From Streptomyces sp. R28 (GTDB taxonomy: Bacteria; Actinomycetota; Actinomycetes; Streptomycetales; Streptomycetaceae), in the NCBI RefSeq assembly GCF_041052385.1, contig NZ_CP163439.1:1911001-1975000 (forward strand): a stretch of DNA of 64,000 bases, in the 5' to 3' direction. Under the pieces are notes generated by a model. That model was given only the letters and a program-made list of their open reading frames with translations, made no database searches and had not been told where the DNA came from. Both the position numbers and the translations under genes were made by a program. Shown one piece after another: positions 46,272-54,909 of this stretch (position 1 is the stretch's first letter; every line of letters starts with the position of its first letter).

Positions 46272-47024
46272 TCAGGCGTCGACCTTCTCCATGATCTCGT
46301 CGCTGACGTCGAAGTTGGCGAAGACGTTCTGGACGTCGTCGCTGTCCTCGAGCGCGTCGATCAGCTTGAAGATCTTCTTGGCGCCCTCCTCGTCCAGCTC
46401 GACCTGGACGGACGGCACGAAGCTGGAGTCGGCGGAGTCGTAGTCGATGCCGGCCTCCTGGAGGGCGGTGCGGACCGCGACCAGGTCGGTGGCCTCGCTC
46501 ACGACCTCGAAGGACTCACCGAGGTCGTTGACCTCCTCGGCGCCCGCGTCCAGGACGGCACCGAGGACGTCGTCCTCGGACAGCTCGCCCTTGGGGACGA
46601 TGACGACGCCCTTGCGGCTGAACATGTACGACACGGAGCCCGGGTCGGCCATGTTGCCGCCGTTGCGGGTCATGGCGACGCGGACGTCGGAGGCGGCGCG
46701 GTTGCGGTTGTCGGTGAGGCACTCGATGAGCACCGCGACGCCGTTCGGGCCGTAACCCTCGTACATGATCGTCTCGTAGTCGGCGCCACCGGCCTCAAGG
46801 CCACCGCCGCGCTTGACCGCGGAGTCGATGTTCTTGTTGGGGACCGACTGCTTCTTCGCCTTCTGGATGGCGTCGTAGAGAGTCGGGTTGCCCTCGATGT
46901 CGACGCCGCCCATGCGGGCCGCGACCTCGATGTTCTTGATCAGCTTCGCGAAGAGCTTGCCGCGCTTGGCGTCAATCACGGCCTTCTTGTGCTTCGTCGT
47001 AGCCCATTTAGAGTGGCCGGACAT
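46272..47024 (-). CDS. yebC: YebC/PmpR family protein (TACO1-like)
   Basis: Conserved protein long annotated as a transcription regulator; recent work on relatives links it to relief of ribosome stalling at proline-rich motifs. 250 aa: [20 protein letters not shown] at the start, then the family core ([35 protein letters not shown]) and an acidic surface in the C-terminal part ([20 protein letters not shown]). No helix-turn-helix is visible. YebC often lies beside ruvC; here the small secreted gene separates them. ATG at 47024. Confidence 0.95.
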   Translation of the reverse strand: MSGHSKWATTKHKKAVIDAKRGKLFAKLIKNIEVAARMGGVDIEGNPTLYDAIQKAKKQSVPNKNIDSAVKRGGGLEAGGADYETIMYEGYGPNGVAVLIECLTDNRNRAASDVRVAMTRNGGNMADPGSVSYMFSRKGVVIVPKGELSEDDVLGAVLDAGAEEVNDLGESFEVVSEATDLVAVRTALQEAGIDYDSADSSFVPSVQVELDEEGAKKIFKLIDALEDSDDVQNVFANFDVSDEIMEKVDA

Positions 47025-47072
47025 CTGCCTGTCTCCTTCGCGTAACCCAACTCTTTACGAACCCCAGAGATC

Positions 47073-47681
47073 CTACAAGGACTCCGCTGTCCGGTTCGCG
47101 CGCACCATGTCGACGAACAGGGAGTGCACACGGTGGTCGCCGGTCAGCTCCGGATGGAACGACGTGGCGAGCGCGTTGCCCTGGCGGACCGCGACGATGT
47201 GGCCCTCGTGCTCGGCAAGCACCTCGGTCTCGGCGCCGACGGACTCGACCCAGGGGGCGCGGATGAAGACGCCCTGTACAGGATCGCCCTCGACGCCCTT
47301 GACGTCGACCGTCGCTTCGAAGGACTCGTTCTGCCGCCCGAAGGCGTTGCGGCGCACGATCATGTCGATGCCGCCGACGGTCTCCTGCCCCGAGCGCGGG
47401 TCGAGGATCTTATCGGCGAGCATGATCATGCCGGCGCAGGTGCCATAGACGGGCATGCCGCCGTGCACGCGCGCGCGTAGCGGCTCCATCACGCCGAACA
47501 GGATGGCCAGCTTGGAGATGGTCGTGGACTCACCGCCGGGGAGGACGAGGCCGTCGACCTCGGCGAGCTCTTCGGGGCGCCGCACCGGCCTGGCCACGGC
47601 GTCGGCCGCGGCCAGGGCGATGAGGTGCTCCCGTACGTCGCCCTGGAGGGCCAGGACGCCTATGACGGGTGCGTCAGTCAT
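47073..47681 (-). CDS. pdxT: Pyridoxal 5'-phosphate synthase glutaminase subunit PdxT
   Basis: Releases ammonia from glutamine for PdxS. 202 aa, class I amidotransferase triad: Cys in GTCAGMIML (near residue 82), His and Glu in SFHPELTGD. Also the family segments [26 protein letters not shown] and [12 protein letters not shown]. It lies 24 bases after pdxS on the same strand, the usual pair. Confidence 0.96.
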   Translation of the reverse strand: MTDAPVIGVLALQGDVREHLIALAAADAVARPVRRPEELAEVDGLVLPGGESTTISKLAILFGVMEPLRARVHGGMPVYGTCAGMIMLADKILDPRSGQETVGGIDMIVRRNAFGRQNESFEATVDVKGVEGDPVQGVFIRAPWVESVGAETEVLAEHEGHIVAVRQGNALATSFHPELTGDHRVHSLFVDMVRANRTAESL

Positions 47682-47705
47682 GTACGTGCAGTCCTTGGAG
47701 GGTGC

Positions 47706-48611
47706 TTACCAGCCGCGGTTGGCGTAGCGCTCGGTCTCAGGGAGGGTGTCGCAGTTGATGCCGACCATGGCCTCGCCGAGGTTGCGGGACGCTTCCGCGA
47801 TGATCTTCGGGTCGTCGTAGAACGTGGTCGCCTTGACGATGGCGGCGGCGCGCTTGGCCGGGTCGCCGGACTTGAAGATGCCGGAGCCGACGAAGACGCC
47901 CTCGGCACCGAGCTGGCGCATCAGCGCGGCGTCGGCCGGGGTGGCGACGCCACCGGCGGAGAACAGCACCACCGGGAGCTTGCCGAGCTCGGAGACTTCC
48001 TTGACCAGCTCGTACGGGGCGCGCAGCTCCTTGGCGGCGGCGTACAGCTCGTTGTTGTCGAAGCCGCGCAGCTTGGCGATCTCGTTCTTGATCTGACGCA
48101 GGTGGCGGACGGCCTCGACGACGTTGCCCGTGCCGGCCTCGCCCTTGGAGCGGATCATGGCCGCGCCCTCGGCGATGCGGCGCAGGGCCTCGCCCAGGTT
48201 GGTGGCGCCACAGACGAAGGGGGTCGTGAAGGCCCACTTGTCGGAGTGGTTGACCTCGTCGGCCGGGGTGAGGACCTCGGACTCGTCGATGTAGTCGACG
48301 CCGAGGGACTGCAGGACCTGGGCCTCGACGAAGTGGCCGATACGGGACTTGGCCATGACCGGGATGGAGACGGCGTCGATGATGCCCTCGATCATGTCCG
48401 GGTCGGACATCCGGGCCACGCCGCCGTCCTTGCGGATGTCGGCGGGGACCCGCTCCAGGGCCATGACGGCGACGGCGCCCGCGTCCTCGGCGATCTTCGC
48501 CTGCTCCGGCGTGACGACGTCCATGATCACGCCACCCTTGAGCTGCTCGGCCATGCCGCGCTTCACGCGCGCGGTGCCGGTCTCGGGAGCCTGGTTTTCG
48601 GAAGTGGACAC
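47706..48611 (-). CDS. pdxS: Pyridoxal 5'-phosphate synthase subunit PdxS
   Basis: Builds vitamin B6 (PLP) from ribose 5-phosphate, glyceraldehyde 3-phosphate and ammonia. 301 aa TIM barrel with the two catalytic lysine regions ([33 protein letters not shown], then [19 protein letters not shown]) and phosphate loop [16 protein letters not shown] chose GTG at 48611 ([11 protein letters not shown]) because GAGG lies 6 bases upstream; in-frame codons further up lack homology. Confidence 0.97.
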   Translation of the reverse strand: MSTSENQAPETGTARVKRGMAEQLKGGVIMDVVTPEQAKIAEDAGAVAVMALERVPADIRKDGGVARMSDPDMIEGIIDAVSIPVMAKSRIGHFVEAQVLQSLGVDYIDESEVLTPADEVNHSDKWAFTTPFVCGATNLGEALRRIAEGAAMIRSKGEAGTGNVVEAVRHLRQIKNEIAKLRGFDNNELYAAAKELRAPYELVKEVSELGKLPVVLFSAGGVATPADAALMRQLGAEGVFVGSGIFKSGDPAKRAAAIVKATTFYDDPKIIAEASRNLGEAMVGINCDTLPETERYANRGW

Positions 48612-48737
48612 GGGTGACCTCACTCGGTGAAAAAGGGTTACTGCAAGCACCGAGGAAACGGGAGTGGACCAGGCCACAGCAAGGGCCAATGAGAAGCCGG
48701 TGGATCCTTTTCCTGCCTGCTGGCGCGAACCTGCTGG

Positions 48738-49280
48738 TCAGGCGGCCCTGTCGACCAGTGCCGCGGGGGGCTCGTCGTCCATCTCGAAGGCCATGGGGAA
48801 CGGGGCGTGACCCGCCAGGCGGAACCAGCGGACCTTGCGGTGCCGGCGCAGCGCCCGGGCCGCCCGTACGGCGTCGTTGTGGAAGCGGCGGGCCATCGGT
48901 ACCCGGCGGATCGCCTCGGTCAGCTCGCGGGCCGCCTCCTCTCCCCCGGGCGCCTCCCGCACCGCCTGCACCTGCTGGGTCTCGGCGAACACGGCCCGCA
49001 GCGCCTGGCTCAGCTCGCTCTCGGCGACCTCCCGCTGCTCCTCCACGGACTGCCGGGCAGCGTGGGCGGCCTCGTACAGGACGATCGACGCGGCCGGATC
49101 CAGCACGCCGGAGGTGGCCAGTTCCTGGGCCACCGAGGCGCGGCGCAGCAGCTGTGCGTCGAGGCCGGCGCGCGTGGCGTCGATCCTGGCGTGCAGCCGG
49201 TCGAGGCGGCCGGCGGTCCAGCTCAGGTAGAGGCCGATCACGACGAGGGCTACGAGGATCCAGATGAGAGTTGCGGTCAC
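48738..49280 (-). CDS. LemA-like small membrane protein
   Basis: About 180 aa from GTG at 49280. One N-terminal membrane segment (about 3-19, ATLIWILVALVVIGLYLSW) is followed by a long helical region (RLDRLHARIDATRAGLDAQL). A short segment (RRVPMARRFHNDAVRAARAL) resembles the RRFYND piece of LemA proteins, and FPMAFEMDDEPP lies near the end. LemA function is poorly known. It lies between the pimA-like gene and pdxS on the same strand, so it may be transcribed with them. The family call is moderate. Confidence 0.7.
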   Translation of the reverse strand: MTATLIWILVALVVIGLYLSWTAGRLDRLHARIDATRAGLDAQLLRRASVAQELATSGVLDPAASIVLYEAAHAARQSVEEQREVAESELSQALRAVFAETQQVQAVREAPGGEEAARELTEAIRRVPMARRFHNDAVRAARALRRHRKVRWFRLAGHAPFPMAFEMDDEPPAALVDRAA

Positions 49281-49411
49281 GGGCGGCAGACTAGCCGCGC
49301 CGGGGCAGCCGGAGGTCGTGCGGGGTGTCGGCACGGCCGTTGCCGGGAGGCACCGGCGGCAACCGTCCCCTCAGCCCGGCTGACAACACCGGCTGATCAC
49401 CCGGCTGACCG

Positions 49412-50587
49412 TCAGTCCCGTACCAGCCCCAACCGCGCCCGCAGACCGCTCCCGCCGCCTCCGGTCCGCTCGTCCGCGGCCACCGCTGCCGCGCCGGCCG
49501 TCACCGTCTCGTACACCGACAGGATGTCCGCCCCGACGGTGGACCAGTCGAAGCGGCGGACATGCTCGCGCCCCCGCTCCCGCAGCTCCGCCAGGCGGGC
49601 CGGATCCTCCAGGAGGCGTACCGCTGCCTCGGCCAGGGCGTCCGCGTCCTCGTTGGCGAAGAGCTCGCCCGCCGCGCCCTGGTCGAGGACCTGGGCGAAG
49701 GCGTCCAGGTCCGAGGCGAGGACCGGGGCGCCGGCCGACATCGCCTCGACCAGGATGATCCCGAAGCTCTCGCCGCCGGTGTTGGGCGCGACGTACAGGT
49801 CGACGCTGCGCAGGAAGCGGGCCTTGTCCTCGTCGCTGATCATGCCGAGGAACTCCACGCGGGAGCGGAGCTCCTTGGGCAGCGACTCGACCGCCTCCTC
49901 CTCGTCGCCGCGGCCCGCCACGAGCAGCCTGGTCTGCGGGCGGGCGGCGAGGATCTTGGGCAGGGCCCTCATCAGTACCGGCAGGCCCTTGCGGGGCTCG
50001 TCGATACGGCCGATGAAGCCGACGGTGTCGCCCTGCCACTCGGGGTTGGGCTCGGCCTTGGCGAAGAACTCGACGTCGACGCCGTTGGGGATCACCACGG
50101 CGTCGCCGCCCAGGTGTTCCACCAGCGTGCGGCGGGCGTACTCGCTCACCGCGATCCGGGCGCTGATCTTCTCCAGGGCCGCCTGGAGGATCGAGTACGC
50201 GGCGATCATCGCCTTGGACCGGGGGTTGGAGGTGTGGAAGGTGGCGACCATCGGGCCCTGTGCCGCCCAGCAGGTCAGCAGGCCGAGCGACGGCGAGGCC
50301 GGCTCGTGGATGTGGACCACGTCGAACTCGCCGTCGTGCAGCCAGCGTCGGACGCGGGCCGCCGAGAGGAAGCCGAAGTTCAGACGGGCGACCGAGCCGT
50401 TGTACGGCACCGGCACGGCGCGTCCCGCCGAGACCACGTACGGCGGGAGCGGGGTGTCGTCGTCGGCCGGGGCCAGGACGGACACCTCGTGGCCGAGCCG
50501 GATGAAGTACTCGGCGAGGTCGCGGATGTGGAACTGGACGCCGCCCGGCACGTCCCAGGAGTACGGGCAGACGATGCCGATCCTCAC
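49412..50587 (-). CDS. pimA: Phosphatidylinositol mannosyltransferase PimA-like (GT4)
   Basis: Adds the first mannose from GDP-mannose to phosphatidylinositol on the inner membrane face. 391 aa, GT-B fold: N-terminal MRIGIVCPYSWDVPGGVQFH with the glycine loop and the acceptor-side VVHIHEPASPSLG. The C-terminal part has FIGRIDEPRKGLPVLM and the EX7E nucleotide-sugar motif ESFGIILVE. The last 25 residues are Gly/Ala-rich. ATG at 50587 overlaps the acyltransferase stop as ATGA. The chain PI synthase, acyltransferase and PimA supports the specific assignment, although GT4 enzymes are diverse. Confidence 0.92.
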   Translation of the reverse strand: MRIGIVCPYSWDVPGGVQFHIRDLAEYFIRLGHEVSVLAPADDDTPLPPYVVSAGRAVPVPYNGSVARLNFGFLSAARVRRWLHDGEFDVVHIHEPASPSLGLLTCWAAQGPMVATFHTSNPRSKAMIAAYSILQAALEKISARIAVSEYARRTLVEHLGGDAVVIPNGVDVEFFAKAEPNPEWQGDTVGFIGRIDEPRKGLPVLMRALPKILAARPQTRLLVAGRGDEEEAVESLPKELRSRVEFLGMISDEDKARFLRSVDLYVAPNTGGESFGIILVEAMSAGAPVLASDLDAFAQVLDQGAAGELFANEDADALAEAAVRLLEDPARLAELRERGREHVRRFDWSTVGADILSVYETVTAGAAAVAADERTGGGGSGLRARLGLVRD

Positions 50588-51519
50588 GGACGCTCTCCGT
50601 CCGGGCCGGTGGGCGTGTCACCTGGTCGTGGTTCCAGGTCGGCGAGCCACAAGCGCTGGAGCATGTGCCAGTCCTCCGGATGTTCGGCGATCCCCGTGGC
50701 GAAGGCGTCGGCCAGCGCCTGTGTCATGACAGACGTCTTCTCCGCCCGGCTACCTGTCCCGGGCACCTCGATCGGAGGATGGACCCGTCCCTGCATGACC
50801 GGTGAGTCGTCGTACCAGAGCGTGACCGGGAGCAGCAGCGCCCCGGTCTGCTGGGCCAGCAACGCCGGTCCGGCGGGCATGCGGGCCGTGTCGCCGAAGA
50901 ACTCGACCTCGACGCCGGACGCCGACAGGTCGCGGTCGGCGACCAGGCAGACCAGGCCGCCGTCGCGCAGCCTGCGGGCCAGCGTGCCGAAGGCGGTGCC
51001 GCCGCTGTGCGGCAGGACCTCCATACCGAGGCCCTCGCGGTAGGCGACGAAACGGTCGTACAGCGTCTCGGGCTTGAGACGCTCGGCGACAGTCGTGAAC
51101 GGCGTCTCCAGCTCGGTGGTGACCCAGGCGCCCGCGAGGTCCCAGTTGGCCAGGTGCGGCAGGGCGAGTATGACACCGTTGCCCGCGGCCAGACCGTCGG
51201 TCAGGTAGTGGACGTCCTTGACGTCGAAGCCGCCCTTGACGCGCTCGGCACTCCAGGCGGGCAGCCGGAAGGACTCCATCCAGTAGCGCAGGTACGACCG
51301 CATGCCCGCGCGGGACAGCTCGGCGAGGCGCTCGGGGCTCGCGTCGGGCACCACGCGCGCGTAGTTGCTCTCCAGCCGCAGGACGCCCTTGCCCCGCTGC
51401 TTCCAGGCGAGGTCGGCGATGGTGCGGCCGAGCCTTACGGCAACCGGCTCGGGGAGCTTCTTGACGGTGCCCCAGCCGAGGCCGTACAGCGCGTCAGTGA
51501 GCCGCTCCTGGGCACTCAC
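50584..51519 (-). CDS. patA: Phosphatidylinositol mannoside acyltransferase (PatA-like)
   Basis: Transfers a fatty acyl group to the mannose of PIM; related to the lipid A acyltransferase family. 311 aa. HX4D motif in LALPHLANWDLAGAW (near residue 126), then FVAYREGLGMEVLPHSGG, a VADRDLSASGVEVEFFG segment and LLPVTLWYDD. The N-terminus lacks a strong membrane helix. GTG at 51519 overlaps the PI synthase stop as GTGA, and its own stop overlaps pimA, so the three are translated as one unit. The open frame extends far upstream, but that part lies over the PI synthase gene. Confidence 0.92.
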   Translation of the reverse strand: MSAQERLTDALYGLGWGTVKKLPEPVAVRLGRTIADLAWKQRGKGVLRLESNYARVVPDASPERLAELSRAGMRSYLRYWMESFRLPAWSAERVKGGFDVKDVHYLTDGLAAGNGVILALPHLANWDLAGAWVTTELETPFTTVAERLKPETLYDRFVAYREGLGMEVLPHSGGTAFGTLARRLRDGGLVCLVADRDLSASGVEVEFFGDTARMPAGPALLAQQTGALLLPVTLWYDDSPVMQGRVHPPIEVPGTGSRAEKTSVMTQALADAFATGIAEHPEDWHMLQRLWLADLEPRPGDTPTGPDGERP

Positions 51520-52226
51520 TTGGCTGCCTCGCTCCCTTGAGAGGCGCTCTGCGGCTTCTCCTGCACTGCCTCCGCCTCCGCCTCCGCCTCCGCATTCGCT
51601 TCCGCCTCCGCCGACTCGCGGCGGACCGTGACGACCCGCTGGATCAGCGTGACGAGGCTGCCGACGGCGACGATCCACAGGGCGACGGGCAGCAGGTACT
51701 GGATGCCGGGTACCCCGAACTTGTGCAGGCCCGCGAAGCCGGCCGCGACCAGGGAGATGACCAGACGCTCGGCGCGCTCGACGAGGCCGTTGACCGCGAC
51801 CGGCAGGCCGATCGATTCGCCCCGGGCCTTGGTGTACGACACCACCTGGCCGCTGGCCAGGCAGAAGATCGAGACGGCGCACAGGACGAGGTCGTCGCCC
51901 CCACCGGCGTACCAGAGAATGAAGCCGCCGAAGATCGCGCCGTCGGCGACCCGGTCGAGCGTGGAGTCCAGGAAGGCGCCCCAGCGGCTGGAGCGGCCGA
52001 GCTGGCGGGCCATGTTTCCGTCGACGAGGTCGGAGAACACGAAGAGTGTGATCACGACCGTGCCCCAGAAGAACTCTCCCATGGGGTAGAAGACCAGCGC
52101 CCCCGCGACCACACCGGCGGTGCCGATGAGCGTGACGGCGTCGGGGCTCACGCCCCGCCGGATCAGAAACGCGGCGAACGGTGTGAGGACACGCGTGAAG
52201 AATGCACGCGCGTACTTGTTCAGCAT
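51516..52226 (-). CDS. pgsA: Phosphatidylinositol synthase / CDP-alcohol phosphatidyltransferase
   Basis: Integral membrane enzyme that transfers a CDP-activated diacylglycerol phosphatidyl group to inositol or inositol phosphate. 236 aa. The CDP-alcohol signature is complete: D-G-x2-A-R-x8-G-x3-D-x3-D in DGNMARQLGRSSRWGAFLDS and the following TLD, near residue 66. About six membrane segments. The PIM neighbours support inositol as acceptor over glycerol phosphate. The C-terminal 35 residues are an acidic Ala/Glu repeat from hexanucleotide repeats at 51568-51616. ATG at 52226. Confidence 0.92.
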   Translation of the reverse strand: MLNKYARAFFTRVLTPFAAFLIRRGVSPDAVTLIGTAGVVAGALVFYPMGEFFWGTVVITLFVFSDLVDGNMARQLGRSSRWGAFLDSTLDRVADGAIFGGFILWYAGGGDDLVLCAVSIFCLASGQVVSYTKARGESIGLPVAVNGLVERAERLVISLVAAGFAGLHKFGVPGIQYLLPVALWIVAVGSLVTLIQRVVTVRRESAEAEANAEAEAEAEAVQEKPQSASQGSEAAK

Positions 52227-52528
52227 GGCCTTCCCGAGGGTCGGTGTGGCCGTGCGGCCCCTGCTGGCCACCGGCTGGCCCATCGTAGCCACGCGCGGGT
52301 GCGGGCGACCGCCGGGCACTCGTACACGGGACGCACGGCACGGTCCACCGGTGCCGGACGGCGCGATCACGTCCGCCGTATGGACGCACCGTGACGGGAG
52401 TGGAAAGCTCGAAGGACCGCGGGCGTCACCGGAGCCGCCATCGCTGGGGGCACCTCCCAAGCGAAGCGCGGGGGAGGATCCGTATGTCCGCGCCCACAGT
52501 GACCTCACCGTGCACGGGAGGCAGGATC
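52227..52528. other. Divergent promoter region of pgsA and the EF-G2-like gene, with repeat
   Basis: 302 bases without a gene. Positions 52445-52476 carry copy 3 of the dispersed repeat, in inverted orientation (TGGGGGCACCTCCCAAGC and AAGCGCGGGGGAG). The ribosome binding site GGGAGG of the next gene lies at 52517-52522. I could not mark promoter hexamers with confidence. Confidence 0.5.
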
Positions 52529-54727
52529 ATGGGCGACAAGGCGAACGCACACCCCGGAGCCGCCGGCAGGGCTACAGCGGCCGACCACCCCGCGTCCGTA
52601 CGGAATGTGGTACTGGTCGGCCACTCCGGATCGGGAAAGACCACGTTGGTGGAAGCCCTCGCACTCACGGCAGGGGCGGTGAACCGGGCGGGCCGCGTGG
52701 AGGACGGCGGCACAGTCTCCGACTACGACGAGATCGAGCACCGGCAGCAACGCTCGGTGCAGCTCTCCCTGGTGCCGGTCGAATGGGACGGCATCAAGGT
52801 CAACCTTCTGGACACCCCCGGATACGCCGACTTCGTCGGGGAACTCAGGGCCGGTCTGCGAGCGGCGGACGCGGCCCTTTTCGTCGTCTCCGCCTCGGAC
52901 GGTGTGGACGGCTCGACCCGCATGGTGTGGGAGGAGTGCGCGGCCGTCGGCATGCCACGCGCGATCGTCGTCACGCACCTGGAGGCCGCCCGGGCCGACT
53001 ACGAGGAGATGACACGGATCTGCGCGGAGGCCTTCGGCGGGGACGACCCCGATGCCGTACTCCCGCTGTATCTGCCGCTGCACGGCCCGCAGGGCCCGGA
53101 CGGGCACGCGCCCGTGACCGGACTGACCGGGCTGCTGTCGCAGAAGCTGTTCGACTACTCGTCCGGGGAGCGCAAGGAGGCCGAGCCGGGCGACGACCAG
53201 CTGCCGGAGATCGAGGAGGCCCGTAACCGGCTGATCGAGGGGATCATCGCGGAGAGCGAGGACGAGACCCTCATGGACCGGTATCTGGGCGGCGAGCAGG
53301 TCGACGTCAAGACGCTGATCGAGGATCTGGAGCGAGCCGTCGCGCGCGGCACGTTCTTTCCCGTCCTGGCCGCCGCCCCGGCCACCGACGGCGCCCGGCA
53401 GGGGCTGGGCACCGTCGAGGTGCTGGAGCTGATCACACGGGGCTTCCCGACTCCGCTGGAGCGCGCGGCGCCGCGCGTCACCACGGTCGACGGCAAGCCG
53501 CGCGAGCTGAAGCTGTGCGACCCGAACGGGCCGCTGGTCGCGGAGGTCGTGAAGACGGCGTCCGACCCGTACGTCGGCCGGGTGTCGATGGTGCGCGTCT
53601 TCTCGGGCACCCTGCGCCCCGACGCGACGGTCCATGTCTCCGGACACGGGCTGGCCGACCGCGGGCACGAGGACCACGACGTCGACGAGCGGATCGGCGC
53701 CCTGTCCGCACCGTTCGGCAAGCAGCAGCGGACGCTCACGCACGCCATCGCGGGCGACCTGGCGTGCGTGGCGAAGCTGAGCCGCGCGGAGACCGGCGAC
53801 ACGCTGTCGGCCAAGGACGACCCGCTCCTGATGGAGCCCTGGCAGATGCCCGACCCGCTGCTGCCGCTCGCCATCCAGGCGCACAGCAAGGCGGACGAGG
53901 ACAAGCTGTCGCAGGGACTGTCCCGGCTGGTCGCCGAGGATCCGACGATGCGGCTCGAACAGAACCAGAACACCCACCAGGTGGTGCTGTGGTGCCTGGG
54001 CGAGGCGCATGCGGACGTCGCCCTCGAACGGCTGCGCAGCCGCTACGGCGTCCAGGTCGACGTCGTGCCGCACAAGGTCTCCCTGCGGGAGACGTTCGCG
54101 AGCAGGTCGGCGGGCCGCGGGCGGCATGTGAAGCAGTCCGGTGGCCACGGGCAGTACGCGATCTGCGAGATCGAGGTGGAGCCGCTGCCGGGCGGCTCGG
54201 GCATCGAGTTCGTGGACGAGGTCGTCGGCGGCGCCGTGCCGCGGCAGTTCATCCCCTCGGTGGAGAAGGGTGTAAGGGCCCAGGCGGCCAGGGGAGTTGC
54301 GGCCGGGCATCCGCTCGTCGACATCCGGGTCACGCTGCGCGACGGCAAGGCGCACTCGGTGGACTCCTCCGACGCCGCGTTCCAGACGGCCGGCGCACTC
54401 GCGCTGCGCGAGGCCGCGGCCGACACGAAGATCCATCTGCTGGAGCCGGTGGCCGAGGTGTCCGTCCTGGTCGGTGACGACTACGTCGGCGCCGTGATGA
54501 GCGACCTGTCCGGCCGGCGCGGCCGCGTCCTCGGCACCGAGCAGACCAGTGGCAGCCGCACGCTCATCAAGGCCGAGGTGCCCGAGATCGAGATCGGCCG
54601 GTACGCCGTCGATCTGAGGTCGCTGTCGCACGGCACCGCACGCTTCAACCGCTCGTACGCGCGGCACGAACCGATGCCGCCGCAGGTCGCCGAAAGGATT
54701 CGTGAAGAGGCGCTCGACGCCTCGTAG
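52529..54727 (+). CDS. Elongation factor G-like protein (EF-G2 type) with altered G4 motif
   Basis: 732 aa. EF-G domain order: GTPase (1 to about 290), domain II, III, IV and V. G1 GHSGSGKTTLVEAL, G3 DTPGYADFVGEL. The G2 switch region reads EHRQQRSVQLSL, lacking the RGITI of true EF-G. The G4 position reads VTHLEAARADY where NKxD is expected, so guanine specificity may be weakened. Domain IV has GRHVKQSGGHGQYAICEIE. Such EF-G2 proteins occur beside true fusA in actinobacteria, and their role in translation is unclear. ATG at 52529 (GGAGG 7 bases upstream); a longer frame from 52391 is unsupported. Confidence 0.9.
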   Translation: MGDKANAHPGAAGRATAADHPASVRNVVLVGHSGSGKTTLVEALALTAGAVNRAGRVEDGGTVSDYDEIEHRQQRSVQLSLVPVEWDGIKVNLLDTPGYADFVGELRAGLRAADAALFVVSASDGVDGSTRMVWEECAAVGMPRAIVVTHLEAARADYEEMTRICAEAFGGDDPDAVLPLYLPLHGPQGPDGHAPVTGLTGLLSQKLFDYSSGERKEAEPGDDQLPEIEEARNRLIEGIIAESEDETLMDRYLGGEQVDVKTLIEDLERAVARGTFFPVLAAAPATDGARQGLGTVEVLELITRGFPTPLERAAPRVTTVDGKPRELKLCDPNGPLVAEVVKTASDPYVGRVSMVRVFSGTLRPDATVHVSGHGLADRGHEDHDVDERIGALSAPFGKQQRTLTHAIAGDLACVAKLSRAETGDTLSAKDDPLLMEPWQMPDPLLPLAIQAHSKADEDKLSQGLSRLVAEDPTMRLEQNQNTHQVVLWCLGEAHADVALERLRSRYGVQVDVVPHKVSLRETFASRSAGRGRHVKQSGGHGQYAICEIEVEPLPGGSGIEFVDEVVGGAVPRQFIPSVEKGVRAQAARGVAAGHPLVDIRVTLRDGKAHSVDSSDAAFQTAGALALREAAADTKIHLLEPVAEVSVLVGDDYVGAVMSDLSGRRGRVLGTEQTSGSRTLIKAEVPEIEIGRYAVDLRSLSHGTARFNRSYARHEPMPPQVAERIREEALDAS

Positions 54728-54807
54728 TCGGCGCCCGGCGCCGACGAACGGCTTTTGTGGAACGCTCCCCTCCGCGTCGGCGGGCGGCATTGGGCCGTCC
54801 GCCGACG
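54727..54807 (+). terminator. Two hairpins after the EF-G2-like gene
   Basis: The first (54727-54734 with 54738-54745, 8 bp) begins at the stop codon and is followed by CTTTT. The second (54775-54787 with 54795-54807) has 13 pairs, one of them a wobble pair. Confidence 0.65.
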
Positions 54808-54909
54808 GTTGTCGGTGGCGGGGGATACGCTGATCATTGATCAACAGGTGTGCGGAGTACGGAAGTCGGGAAAGCCGCAGAAGCGACAGTGCGGCGATCG
54901 GGGGCGGGA

